From NCBI RefSeq assembly GCF_009720625.1, contig NZ_CP046266.1:3171501-3235500 (forward strand): DNA of 64,000 nucleotides, read 5' to 3'. Source of the stretch: Metabacillus sediminilitoris (GTDB lineage Bacteria; Bacillota; Bacilli; Bacillales; Bacillaceae). A program made the position numbers and the translations under genes. Of the stretch, positions 55,961-64,000 are shown piece after piece (position 1 is the first letter of the stretch; each line of letters opens with the position of its first letter). The notes beneath the pieces are model-generated. The model did not search any database. It was not told the origin of the DNA and saw only the letters and a program-made list of their open reading frames with translations.

Positions 55961-57091
55961 TTATTTTAGATCAATCGCATGTTTAGTAATGGCGCTTGTT
56001 GAGTTTCTAATAACTAATTCCGGTTCATAGATCTTCTGCCTCATTTCAACCGGATCTTGCTCTTTCTTTTCCACAGCCGCTACAATCCATTTTGCAGCTT
56101 CAATTCCCATCTCCATTTTCGGGTGGGTTACAGAGGTAATCTTTGTTTCAGATGCTTCTGTTAAATACGAATCATCATATCCAACAATAGATAGTTCATT
56201 TGGGACTTTAATGTCAAGCTCTCTTAGGAGATTCAATACATTAATCGCAATTTCGTCGTTGTAACAAACGATACCAGTTGGTCTTTTTTCTTCAGAATAA
56301 AGAATCTCTTTCAATTTATTTATCAAGATGACGTCTTTTTCTTCTGTTGTAAATGTTACAATCATGTGGGAAAAAAAAGGAATATCATTTTCTCTAAAAG
56401 CTCTTATAAAACCTTGCATACGGTTTAACCCTTGAATATCATCACTTTTAAACAAACCTATAATTTTTTGATGTCCAAGCTTAATTAAATGCTCTGTCGC
56501 AATGAATCCGCCTTTCTCATCATTTAAAATAATATTTGGAGGATTTAATTGCGGATAATATTGGTTAATCATCAAATACGGAATATTGTTTTGTTCCATC
56601 TCTAAATAATAGTGAAGGTTCGGATTATAGCTGCTGCTCCTTGTCGGTTCTACAATTAATCCATCAATATTACGTGTTAACATCGCTTCCAAGCATTGCT
56701 TTTCTTTATCAGGATCATTATCCGTACATGCAAATGTTAATGAGTAACCATGTGCTGACAAATATGATTCAATTCCTTTAATAATAAAAGGGAAAATATA
56801 ATCAGATATATATGTTGTGATAACACCAATGTTATTTCCCGTTGGTTTTATAGGTTGTTTTTGAACGTCAGTTGTGCGATCTGAACAAAAAGTACCCGCT
56901 CCTTGCTCTCTATATAACCATCCTTCATGGACGAGATCGCCAACAGCTTGACGAACTGTATGTCTGCTTACTTCAAACATTTTAACTAATTCATTTTCTG
57001 AATAGATTTTTTCACCAGGCATAACCATTCCATCTATAATCCATTGTTTGATTTTTTCTTTTACCATACTGACTTTCGTTTGTTGAGCCAA
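55961..57091 (-). CDS. araR: Arabinose repressor AraR
   Basis: 376-residue chimeric repressor: N-terminal GntR-type winged helix (residues 1-70, YSENELVKMFEVSRHTVRQAVGDLVHEGWLYREQGAGTF) joined to a LacI/GalR-type sugar-binding domain (residues 85-370, GVITTYISDYIFPFIIKGIE, VGYDDSYLTEA). This fusion is diagnostic of AraR. It lifts repression when arabinose binds. Boxes resembling its operator lie before araR, araM and araB. Confidence 0.95.
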   Translation of the reverse strand: MAQQTKVSMVKEKIKQWIIDGMVMPGEKIYSENELVKMFEVSRHTVRQAVGDLVHEGWLYREQGAGTFCSDRTTDVQKQPIKPTGNNIGVITTYISDYIFPFIIKGIESYLSAHGYSLTFACTDNDPDKEKQCLEAMLTRNIDGLIVEPTRSSSYNPNLHYYLEMEQNNIPYLMINQYYPQLNPPNIILNDEKGGFIATEHLIKLGHQKIIGLFKSDDIQGLNRMQGFIRAFRENDIPFFSHMIVTFTTEEKDVILINKLKEILYSEEKRPTGIVCYNDEIAINVLNLLRELDIKVPNELSIVGYDDSYLTEASETKITSVTHPKMEMGIEAAKWIVAAVEKKEQDPVEMRQKIYEPELVIRNSTSAITKHAIDLK

Positions 57092-57131
57092 TATGTCACC
57101 CCCTTCAATTCAGCTTGTATGTTTCACGATC

Positions 57132-57152
57132 AACTTATTCGTACAACTTTAA
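57132..57152. promoter_or_regulatory. AraR-like operator upstream of araR
   Basis: ACTTATTCGTACAACTTTAA, 41 bases before the araR start codon, suggesting autorepression as in B. subtilis. Confidence 0.6.
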
Positions 57153-57302
57153 TTATACACTAAGATCCAGCAAATTTACATTCGTCATTCTGCAAATTTC
57201 TATAGGATTTTTATCATTTTACCATTACGGTTACAAGCATACGATGACCAGTGAAGTGTTGACAAAGGCAGTACTCTTGAAAGAACAAATTTCATAGGAA
57301 AA

Positions 57303-57309
57303 CATCATA
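57303..57309 (+). promoter_or_regulatory. Possible SigG -10 of the spore protein gene
   Basis: CATCATA fits CATNNTA; a -35 candidate TGAAAG (57278-57283) is 19 bases away. The promoter is plausible because SASP genes are transcribed by SigG, but the spacing is imperfect. Confidence 0.35.
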
Positions 57310-57343
57310 ATGCGGATACTATTTACAAAGGAGGGAAATCAAA

Positions 57344-57592
57344 ATGGCTAGAAGAAATAAATTATTAGTTCCAGAGGCTCGTCAAGGTGTAGACCAGTTA
57401 AAAGCAAAGGTTGCAAACACACAAAATCCAAGTGATGCAAAATTCGAGGTGGCTGAGAAATTGGGTGTCCCGCTTAATAAAGGAAATAATGGCAGCATAA
57501 CCTCTAGTCAAGCTGGAAAAATTGGTGGTAAACTTGGTGGCAATATGGTTAGGGAAATGGTCAAGATGGCGGAAGAACAATTGAAAAAGTAA
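57344..57592 (+). CDS. Alpha/beta-type small acid-soluble spore protein
   Basis: 82-residue DNA-binding spore protein: MARRNKLLVPEARQGVDQLKAKVA, the germination protease site region KFEVAEKLGVPLNKG, and GGKLGGNMVREMVKMAEEQL. These proteins coat and protect spore DNA. GGAGGG precedes the ATG. An isolated single gene between the arabinose regulator and the importer. Confidence 0.95.
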   Translation: MARRNKLLVPEARQGVDQLKAKVANTQNPSDAKFEVAEKLGVPLNKGNNGSITSSQAGKIGGKLGGNMVREMVKMAEEQLKK

Positions 57593-57702
57593 AAACGAAT
57601 GTAGCAAAGGACCGCTTACCACTTGTGATTAAATCCCTTTTCTTATTAGTGAACCATTTACCTTGTGGAGTAAACATTCTCCCTAATAATTAGATATGGT
57701 AA

Positions 57703-57738
57703 TAAAACAGGCTGATCAGATGAAGATATCTGTCAGCC
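57703..57738 (-). terminator. Terminator of the CUT2 sugar importer operon
   Basis: GGCTGA / TCAGCC with an inner AGAT / ATCT pairing; followed by TGTTTTATT on the minus strand. Confidence 0.55.
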
Positions 57739-57760
57739 ATGTATGAAACAATCCAATTTA

Positions 57761-58975
57761 TTATGATGCTTTATTTTTATTATAAATATCAAATGCTACT
57801 GCGGCAAGTAAGACTAATCCTTTAATTCCTTGCTGCCAATCGATGCCAAGACCTAGTAATGACATACCGTTGTTCATAATACCCATAACAAGTCCGCCGA
57901 TAATGGCTCCAGGAACAGTACCGATTCCACCGTAGGCAGAAGCTCCGCCAATGAAGCATGCTGCAATGGCATCTAGTTCAAATAAATTACCTGCTTTTGG
58001 TGTCGCAGCATTTAAGCGAGCTGCAAATAGCAGACCTGATAATGCTGATAGGACACCCATATTGACAAACACCCAGAATGTCATTCGTTTTGTTTTGATA
58101 CCAGAAAGCTGTGCAGCTTTTTCATTTCCCCCGATGGCATAAACATGTCTTCCTGCTTTTGTTTTATTCGTGATGAACGTATAGACGACGATTAAGACAG
58201 CTAAAATAATTAAGATATTCGGGATTCCTTCATATGCAGCTAGTACATATGTAAACACATTTAATAACGCGATCATCCCCGCTAACTTTAAAATAAACAT
58301 CCCTTGTGATTGTACGTCAAAATTATATTTCAATTGTGTTCTTCTATTTTTAACTTGAATGAATACAATCACTGCTGATAAGACAATCCCAATGATTATC
58401 GTTAGCACATGAAGTGATCCGCCACTTGTAATATCAGGAATAAAACCTGCACTCATTTTTTGAAATGATTCTGGGAATGGAGCAATTGATTTCCCTTCAA
58501 GCACAATCATTGTTAATCCTCTAAATAAGAGCATTCCGGCTAATGTTACGATAAAGGCCGGTATTTTAATATAGGCAATCCAAAATCCTTGCCAAGCTCC
58601 AATAATAGCACCGACTAGTAATGAGATAATCACGGCAACAAACATTGGAACATTATAGTTGACCATTAAGATTCCAGATATTGCTCCAACAAATGCAGCA
58701 ATGGATCCAACTGATAGATCGATGTGCCCGGTTATGATGACTAACACCATACCGATTGCTAAAACTAAAATATAACTATTTTGCAAAATCAAATTCGTGA
58801 TATTTAATGGCTTTAATAATAGACCATTTGTTAATATTTGAAACAGCACCATAATAAAGATAAGCGCTATAATCATGCTGTATTGGCGCATATTATTTCG
58901 AATCATTGCTTTAAATGGTGATTCATTGTTTAAACTTGGTTGAATAGGTTGACTTCTTTGTACTTGTGAACTCAT
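57761..58975 (-). CDS. mmsB: CUT2 monosaccharide ABC transporter permease (MmsB/XylH type)
   Basis: 404-residue permease with ten or more helices: VLVIITGHIDLSVGSIAAFVGAISG, GFWIAYIKIPAFIVTLAGMLLFRGL and FIGGASAYGGIGTVPGAIIGGLVMGIMNNGMSLLGLG are the branched-chain/ribose permease signatures. Longer than RbsC (about 320), as in the MmsB/XylH group. Six bases... the ATPase gene ends five bases upstream, so one transcript chvE-mmsA-mmsB is likely. Confidence 0.9.
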   Translation of the reverse strand: MSSQVQRSQPIQPSLNNESPFKAMIRNNMRQYSMIIALIFIMVLFQILTNGLLLKPLNITNLILQNSYILVLAIGMVLVIITGHIDLSVGSIAAFVGAISGILMVNYNVPMFVAVIISLLVGAIIGAWQGFWIAYIKIPAFIVTLAGMLLFRGLTMIVLEGKSIAPFPESFQKMSAGFIPDITSGGSLHVLTIIIGIVLSAVIVFIQVKNRRTQLKYNFDVQSQGMFILKLAGMIALLNVFTYVLAAYEGIPNILIILAVLIVVYTFITNKTKAGRHVYAIGGNEKAAQLSGIKTKRMTFWVFVNMGVLSALSGLLFAARLNAATPKAGNLFELDAIAACFIGGASAYGGIGTVPGAIIGGLVMGIMNNGMSLLGLGIDWQQGIKGLVLLAAVAFDIYNKNKAS

Positions 58976-58980
58976 TGAAA

Positions 58981-60516
58981 CTACCCCCTTACCTTACTTT
59001 TTGTCATGTATGTCATTAGTTTTTCCTGGTTTGCTTCCTCTTTCGATACTTCACCAGTGATACTGCCTTCGTTTAAGCAATAGATTCGATCACACATCCC
59101 TAATAGCTCTGGGAGTTCTGATGATATGATAAGGATTCCTTTTCCAGCCGTGGCAAGATCATTAATAATCGAATAGATCTCATATTTTGCTCCGACATCA
59201 ATGCCGCGTGTAGGCTCATCTAAAATCAAAATATCCGGTTCTGAGAATATCCATTTACTTAAGACGATTTTCTGTTGATTACCACCGCTTAGGTTGCCTG
59301 CTTTTTGAAAAATGCTTGGTGTTTTAATTTTTAGCTTTTTACGATATTCTTCAGCAATGACCATTTCTTTATTTTTATCAACGATCGATTTATTTGAAAT
59401 TTTATCTAAGCTAGCAAGTGTGATATTTTGTTTAATATCATCCATTAAGATAAGTCCATTTCCTTTACGATCTTCAGAAACATATGCTATTCCTTGCTTA
59501 ATCGCTGAAGGTACATCATGAAATTCAACTTCTTCTCCATTTTTCAAGAGCTGGCCGTTCACTTTCTTCCCGTAAGATTTACCAAAGATGCTCATTGCCA
59601 GTTCTGTTCGTCCTGCCCCCATTAAACCGGCAATCCCGATAATTTCACCTTTTCGTATATGAAAATTCACATCATCAATAACTTTTCGATCGGTATGCAA
59701 AGGGTGATAGACATTCCAATTTTTCACCTCGAAAATCGTCTGGCCAATTCTAGGTGTTCTTGCTGGATAACGATTTGTTAAATCTCGCCCAACCATCCCT
59801 TTAATGATCCGATCCTCTGTGACGTTACCTTTTTTCACATCCAATGTCTCAATTGTTTTCCCATCACGTAAAATGGTAATCGAATCTGCAACCTTCTCAA
59901 TTTCATTTAATTTATGAGAAATAATAATCGCTGACATCCCTTGGTTTTTAAATTCCAATAGAAGATTTAACAAGTTTTCACTATCGTCTTCATTTAATGA
60001 AGCTGTTGGCTCATCTAAGATTAATAGCTTCACTTCTTTTGACAACGCTTTCGCAATTTCGACTAATTGTTGTTTTCCTACACCAATATCGTCTATTTTC
60101 GTATTCGGCGATTCACTTAGACCCACTTTTTCGAGTAGACCCTTTGTCTTCATTGTCGTCTCATTCCAATTGATCACACCGCTGCTTGCAATTTCATTAC
60201 CTAAAAATATATTCTCAGCAATTGATAATTCCTGAATAAGAGCAAGCTCCTGATGAATGATAACGATCCCTAATTCTTCACTTTGTTTAATGTTTTTGAA
60301 CTGACATACTTGATTTTGAAATAGAATATCACCTGAATATGTTCCGTGTGGATAAACACCACTTAACACTTTCATCAGTGTTGATTTTCCAGCACCATTC
60401 TCACCGCATAAGGCGTGAATTTCTCCTTCTTTCACTTTTAAATTTACATTTTCAAGTGCTTTTACCCCTGGAAACTCTTTTGTTATGTTCCGCATTTCTA
60501 GTATTATATTTGACAT
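58981..60516 (-). CDS. mmsA: CUT2 monosaccharide ABC transporter ATPase (MmsA/XylG type)
   Basis: 511-residue protein with two ATPase halves. Half 1: Walker [13 protein letters not shown], signature-like [14 protein letters not shown], Walker [12 protein letters not shown]. Half 2: [16 protein letters not shown] (degenerate Walker A, typical of this class), [14 protein letters not shown] and [14 protein letters not shown]. It energises the MmsB permease. Lies between the binding-protein and permease genes. Confidence 0.93.
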   Translation of the reverse strand: MSNIILEMRNITKEFPGVKALENVNLKVKEGEIHALCGENGAGKSTLMKVLSGVYPHGTYSGDILFQNQVCQFKNIKQSEELGIVIIHQELALIQELSIAENIFLGNEIASSGVINWNETTMKTKGLLEKVGLSESPNTKIDDIGVGKQQLVEIAKALSKEVKLLILDEPTASLNEDDSENLLNLLLEFKNQGMSAIIISHKLNEIEKVADSITILRDGKTIETLDVKKGNVTEDRIIKGMVGRDLTNRYPARTPRIGQTIFEVKNWNVYHPLHTDRKVIDDVNFHIRKGEIIGIAGLMGAGRTELAMSIFGKSYGKKVNGQLLKNGEEVEFHDVPSAIKQGIAYVSEDRKGNGLILMDDIKQNITLASLDKISNKSIVDKNKEMVIAEEYRKKLKIKTPSIFQKAGNLSGGNQQKIVLSKWIFSEPDILILDEPTRGIDVGAKYEIYSIINDLATAGKGILIISSELPELLGMCDRIYCLNEGSITGEVSKEEANQEKLMTYMTKSKVRG

Positions 60517-60571
60517 ATTTTCACCACACCTACATTCGTCGTTTTCACTAGAATTCTAGAAAGTTGATTCA

Positions 60572-61654
60572 TCATTTGCCAAGCTGTTCTTTCGTATAAT
60601 ACCCACTGTCAATTAACACAGAATCATAGTTCGTAATATCAACTGAGACTGGATTTAACAAGTAGGCCGGGACAATTTTTTTGTGATTGTCATATGTTTT
60701 AGTATCATTTACTTCGGCTTGTTTTCCATTTAATAAAGCATCAGCCATTTCAACTGCCTTTTTCGCCAGTTCCCTAGTATCTTTAAAAACGGTTTGAGTT
60801 TGTCTTTTATTGATAATCGATTTAATTGAAGCAAGTTCGGCATCTTGGCCTGTAATAACTGGCATTGGGTTATCGCCGCTGCCATATCCTACTCCTCTTA
60901 AAGAAGAAATGACCCCGATACTAATACCGTCATATGGTGATAGAACAGCATCAACTCGTTCAGAAGAATAATAAGCGCTCAATAAATTATCCATCCGTGA
61001 TTGGGCAAGTGCGCCATCCCATCTTAATGTTGCACCTTGATTAAACTTCGTTTGATTACTTTTCACAACTAGCTTCCCTGAATCGATATATGGTTCTAGT
61101 ACCGACATCGCACCATCAAAGAAGAAATAGGCATTATTATCATCTGGAGAACCAGCAAAAAGTTCAATATTAAATGGACCTTCTGACTCTTTTAACCCTA
61201 GTTTTTCTTCAATATATGTACCTTGTAAAACTCCCACCTGGAAGTTATCAAATGTTGCATAGTAATCAACATGTTCACTATGTTGAATCAAACGGTCATA
61301 CGAGATGACCTTAATCCCGCGTTGATTTGCCCTTTCTAGGACACTTGATAGCCCTGAACGGTCATCAATTGGCGCTATAACAAGCACATCGACACCTTTA
61401 GTGATCATATTTTCTATTTGAGCCGTTTGATTTTCTATGATATCTTCTGCATATTGTAAATCGGTTTTATATCCTAGTTCTTCAAATTGTATTTTCATAT
61501 TTTCGCCATCATTAACCCATCTCTCAGAAGATTTTGTCGGCATTGAAATTCCGATATATCCTTTCGATTCTCCCTTTGTTTCTACTGCTCCACATCCTGC
61601 CAAAGTAAATACCATTACGATTAAAAGAAATAGTGTAAGCGATTTCTTTTTCAT
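60572..61654 (-). CDS. chvE: ChvE-type monosaccharide-binding lipoprotein
   Basis: 360-residue periplasmic-binding-protein-1 lipoprotein: lipobox LAGC (Cys 21), then [75 protein letters not shown]. The ChvE/XylF group binds arabinose, xylose, glucose or galactose. Placement next to araR, araM and araBDA suggests arabinose import, replacing AraNPQ of B. subtilis, but no clear AraR box was seen here. First gene of the importer operon. Confidence 0.9.
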   Translation of the reverse strand: MKKKSLTLFLLIVMVFTLAGCGAVETKGESKGYIGISMPTKSSERWVNDGENMKIQFEELGYKTDLQYAEDIIENQTAQIENMITKGVDVLVIAPIDDRSGLSSVLERANQRGIKVISYDRLIQHSEHVDYYATFDNFQVGVLQGTYIEEKLGLKESEGPFNIELFAGSPDDNNAYFFFDGAMSVLEPYIDSGKLVVKSNQTKFNQGATLRWDGALAQSRMDNLLSAYYSSERVDAVLSPYDGISIGVISSLRGVGYGSGDNPMPVITGQDAELASIKSIINKRQTQTVFKDTRELAKKAVEMADALLNGKQAEVNDTKTYDNHKKIVPAYLLNPVSVDITNYDSVLIDSGYYTKEQLGK

Positions 61655-61877
61655 AAGGACTTCCCCCTTTCATTTCTACTTTCATGAATAGCGCATACGC
61701 ACATTCCACTCCAAGCAATTATACGATCTGTACATTCCTTCATTTCACGTCAAATTGCTTTCACATGCGTTGCTGCTAGACACGGTATTAATTCATTTCT
61801 GAATTACTAAAAATATACCATCCAAAAAATTTTCAGTCTTTTTAATAAAACTACTATTTTTATAAAAATATAACTTT

Positions 61878-61892
61878 TTAAACCGCTTTCAT
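61878..61892 (-). promoter_or_regulatory. cre-like site upstream of the sugar importer
   Basis: ATGAAAGCGGTTTAA on the minus strand differs from the CcpA cre consensus WTGNAANCGNWNNCW at one position. It is 220 bases before chvE, on the far side from a terminator, so its role is uncertain. Confidence 0.4.
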
Positions 61893-61909
61893 CGTTAACA
61901 GACAATACA

Positions 61910-61947
61910 AAATAGGAGTCTGCTTGTGTCAGCAGACTCCTATTTTT
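61910..61947 (-). terminator. Terminator of the kinase-like gene
   Basis: Fifteen-base arms AAATAGGAGTCTGCT and AGCAGACTCCTATTT around TGTGTC. Confidence 0.85.
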
Positions 61948-61968
61948 CAGAAGAACATGATTATTTAT

Positions 61969-62598
61969 TTAGCCGGTACGACGATATCTTTTGCTAACGG
62001 TAATTAGCTTCTTTTTGTATAAGGCCGCAATAAAGTTTAATAAATAAGCGGGCAAACTTTTTGGAAATAGCGGATGTTGATAAAAGCGGTAATAAGCGTT
62101 TTTTAAATCTTCCCATTGTGTATCCTGTTTTTTTTGTTTAAATCTTGCTACGTCAATCATTTTTATTTGATCATCAGGGGTTATCATGATATTTCTCAGG
62201 TGAATATCAGACGGATTTAACCCACGCTTTCTCACTTCAGTTAAAATGTCATCTACCACATTGATATGTTCTTCACCTATTGGGATCCCTTTGTTTACAC
62301 ATTGAAAAAGTGTCTCTCCCTTAATATAATCCATTGTGAGATAATTCGGCCCTGTTTCATAGATTGTAGGAAAATAATGAATATCCGTTAACATGCTATA
62401 AATGTCTGCTTCTTCTTTTGCAATATGAGCAAATTCTTTAGGGAAGACTTTTATCACTCGATTTGTGTCCTTGATTTTAAATACACACGCACTTCTGCCT
62501 GTACCAATTAGTGACAGATCCTGATGATGATGCTTAACATGAATGCTTGCTTTTTTCACTTCAAAAACAATACTATTCGCATACTCTTGATACTTCAT
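61969..62598 (-). CDS. Protein-kinase-fold protein (YrzF/RIO-like) under Mn2+ riboswitch
   Basis: 209-residue cytosolic protein with a compact kinase fold. Visible: glycine loop LIGTGRSACVFKI (near residue 31), the ATP-anchoring Lys in RVIKVFPKE, a hinge LTMDYIKGETL, catalytic-loop equivalent PSDIHLRNIMI with Asp and Asn retained, and the metal-binding Asp in IKMIDVARF. It resembles B. subtilis YrzF and RIO-like kinases; the Hanks His of the HRD motif is absent. A yybP-ykoY riboswitch and promoter lie directly upstream, so manganese should induce it. Target unknown; kinases of this kind need Mn2+ or Mg2+. Confidence 0.8.
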   Translation of the reverse strand: MKYQEYANSIVFEVKKASIHVKHHHQDLSLIGTGRSACVFKIKDTNRVIKVFPKEFAHIAKEEADIYSMLTDIHYFPTIYETGPNYLTMDYIKGETLFQCVNKGIPIGEEHINVVDDILTEVRKRGLNPSDIHLRNIMITPDDQIKMIDVARFKQKKQDTQWEDLKNAYYRFYQHPLFPKSLPAYLLNFIAALYKKKLITVSKRYRRTG

Positions 62599-62672
62599 CC
62601 TATCAACTCCTTACTCGACTCCTAACCTTTTGTATGTTAACTAGATCGGTATTTTACAAAGTTTCAAGTATG

Positions 62673-62795
62673 AAAAAAACCCTCACCAAAAATGGTAAAG
62701 GTCTCGCAAACAACAAATGTTGCCAATAAAGCCGAGGATAAACCTGTATTGACGACTTTACTGTACCTGCTACTCCCCTTTAAAAAGGAAAAGGA
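62673..62795 (-). ncRNA. yybP-ykoY manganese riboswitch upstream of the kinase-like gene
   Basis: The minus strand has AAAGGGGAGTAGC (62769-62781), GTCGTCA, GGCTTTATTGGC and a terminator in which ACCTTTACCA pairs with TGGTGAGGGT (two G-U pairs), followed by a T-run. Same elements in the same order as at 2107-2255. Confidence 0.9.
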
Positions 62796-62809
62796 ATAAA
62801 ATTATACTT

Positions 62810-62838
62810 ATTATAAATTTTATTAGAAGGATGGTCAA
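62810..62838 (-). promoter_or_regulatory. SigA promoter of the riboswitch-kinase transcript
   Basis: TTGACC (62833-62838), 17-base spacer, TATAAT (62810-62815), minus strand. Confidence 0.8.
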
Positions 62839-62945
62839 TTAATTACTATATGATCGTATTTTTTCTTACTTCTTTCTACACATTTTATTAACTCTAGCAA
62901 TAAATGGTATAATTAAAAGAAAACAAATATTTAGGAGGTATAAGG

Positions 62946-63308
62946 ATGATTAATGAAATAGCAACAGTTGCCGTTTATGTAGAAGATCAACAAAAGGCAA
63001 AAACCTTTTGGTCAGAAAAAGTTGGTTTTGAAGTTGTCGCAGAACACCAAATGGGTCCAAATGCAACTTGGCTTGAAGTTGCCCCAAAGGGCAGTCAAAC
63101 TCGGTTAGTGATTTACCCTAAAGCGATGATGAAGGGCCACGAGAATATGAAAGCTTCAATTGTATTTCAATGTGATGATATCGAAAGTACATATGAAACA
63201 TTAAAAGAAAATGGTGTTGAATTGTTAGGTGAACCGAACAAGATGGAATGGGGAACATTCGTTCAATTCAAAGACGAAGACGAAAATGTCTTTTTGTTGA
63301 AAGGCTAA
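62946..63308 (+). CDS. VOC-family protein (glyoxalase/bleomycin-resistance fold)
   Basis: 120-residue VOC protein: VAVYVEDQQKAKTFWSEKVGFEVV, TWLEVAPKGSQTRLVIYP, VFQCDDIESTYETLKENGVELLGEP, FVQFKDEDENVFLLKG; two beta-alpha-beta-beta-beta units. The final metal Glu position is visible in the DEDENVF segment, while a His at the first metal position is not clear. Substrate unknown. AGGAGG precedes the ATG. Transcribed away from the kinase-like gene. Confidence 0.87.
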   Translation: MINEIATVAVYVEDQQKAKTFWSEKVGFEVVAEHQMGPNATWLEVAPKGSQTRLVIYPKAMMKGHENMKASIVFQCDDIESTYETLKENGVELLGEPNKMEWGTFVQFKDEDENVFLLKG

Positions 63309-63331
63309 GATCAAAATCAATCAGCCCCGTC

Positions 63332-63371
63332 TTGCCTCTATCCTCTTTTACTGGCGAAAGCATAGAGGCAA
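63332..63371. terminator. Convergent terminator
   Basis: TTGCCTCTAT (63332-63341) pairs with ATAGAGGCAA (63362-63371), A/T-rich flanks on both sides. Confidence 0.75.
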
Positions 63372-63446
63372 AATCATTTGACTGCATTACTTGCTTCAGG
63401 GTAAAGTGTCGTATTTACTTGCCATAAGAAGGACAAAACAAAGAAC

Positions 63447-64000
63447 TCAATGATTATTCGATTCGTTTACTTTGCCATCCACCAGCAAATAATTTTTACG
63501 ATAGTTAATTGGCGATACACCCATAATCTTTTTAAAGGCGGTACTGAAATAATGCTGGGTGTCATAGCCGACAAGCTCTGCAATCTCTACAATCGGCAGA
63601 ACAGTCGAATTTAATAAATGAATCGCTTTCTTTATTCTCATATTTGTTACTAAACTAACAAAAGACATCCCTAACTCTTGTTTTATCATTCTGCTTAAAT
63701 AGACAGGTGAAACATGTAAATTCTGTGCAACAACTTCTAAAGCAATTGATGATTCAGTGAAATGTGATTCTATATATTGTCTTGCGCGACGAACAACAGG
63801 TGAAATGGTTGAATCATTATAGACTTTGTCTTTACAACGCTTGTAAATCTCTGGAACAGATGGCAAACCTCCTTCTACCTTCTCGACATGCATCATAAGG
63901 GTTATTTTCAAACACTCTTTTACGGTTTTGTCAATCTTATCAAATGTTTCATAGGATACATCTCCCCACAGGATCAATACGATTAATCCATCTTCATCCC
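63447..64000 (-). CDS. AraC-type regulator, C-terminal part (gene runs off the window)
   Basis: The frame is open to the window edge (DEDGLIVLILWGDVSYETF upstream of the first possible start). The last 100 residues are an AraC/XylS DNA-binding domain: ARQYIESHFTESSIALEVVAQNLHVSPVYLSRMIKQELGMSFVSLV (first helix-turn-helix), then IVEIAELVGYDTQHYFSTAFKKIMGVSPINYRK (second). The layout fits YesN-type response regulators that pair with YesM-type kinases, often beside sugar transporters; the receiver domain, if any, is off the right edge. Confidence 0.85.
   Translation of the reverse strand, partial: DEDGLIVLILWGDVSYETFDKIDKTVKECLKITLMMHVEKVEGGLPSVPEIYKRCKDKVYNDSTISPVVRRARQYIESHFTESSIALEVVAQNLHVSPVYLSRMIKQELGMSFVSLVTNMRIKKAIHLLNSTVLPIVEIAELVGYDTQHYFSTAFKKIMGVSPINYRKNYLLVDGKVNESNNH

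Overview
This 64 kb window is chromosomal DNA from a low-GC, endospore-forming Bacillaceae species, a close relative of Bacillus in the broad sense. The basis is gene content: SigI, TnrA, an alpha/beta-type small acid-soluble spore protein, YjcZ-type peptides, sporulation-type Ku and LigD, AraR, ProHJ, and canonical SigA promoters with strong Shine-Dalgarno sites. Parts of the left end (sigI, ykoY, ykoV, ykoU, tnrA) resemble the B. subtilis ykoL-ykoZ neighbourhood. I found no prophage, CRISPR array, rRNA, tRNA or intact insertion sequence.

Layout. 1-7 kb: 5' part of sigI, a manganese-riboswitch-controlled TerC-family gene (meeY/ykoY), uppP, then the Ku and LigD end-joining genes flanking a HAD phosphatase. 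7-13.3 kb: an alpha-glucoside operon (binding protein, two permeases, alpha-glucosidase) under a LacI-family repressor with palindromic operators. 13.7-20.4 kb: MarR regulator, nucleotidyltransferase, FbpA-like peptide, tnrA with a TnrA box, a broken spo0E-like gene, MOSC protein, TPP-riboswitch-controlled thiC, ymaF. 20.4-25.6 kb: an acidic LPXTA surface protein with its class D sortase, a phospholipase D-like protein, and small stress or envelope proteins. 25.7-32 kb: M42 peptidase, a broken tyrosine phosphatase gene, YjcZ peptides, CopC and CopD, amino-acid permease. 32-38 kb: glnK-amtB with a GlnR/TnrA box downstream of the promoter, the osmotic-type proHJ pair, a GNAT with a structured leader, and a SurA-like lipoprotein.

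38.5-43.3 kb is a complete thiamine-pyrimidine salvage operon (ylmB-tenA-thiZ-thiX-thiY) under a second TPP riboswitch. 43.4-49.1 kb holds a BASS transporter, a hydroxyacid dehydrogenase, a secreted Cys/His protein paired with a VanW protein, and a YitT-family protein. 49.2-62 kb is an arabinose region: araBDA, araM plus a HAD gene, and araR, all with AraR-like boxes, followed by a spore protein gene and a CUT2-type sugar importer (chvE-mmsA-mmsB). The right end has a protein-kinase-fold gene behind a second manganese riboswitch, a VOC protein, and the C-terminal part of an AraC-type regulator.

Main points for a second look: the manganese riboswitch in front of a kinase-like gene; the glnK-amtB box placed for repression while tnrA has one placed for activation; an 80-nt structured leader before the GNAT gene; a candidate small RNA or IS605-end relic downstream of araA; and two previously intact regulatory-phosphatase genes now decayed.
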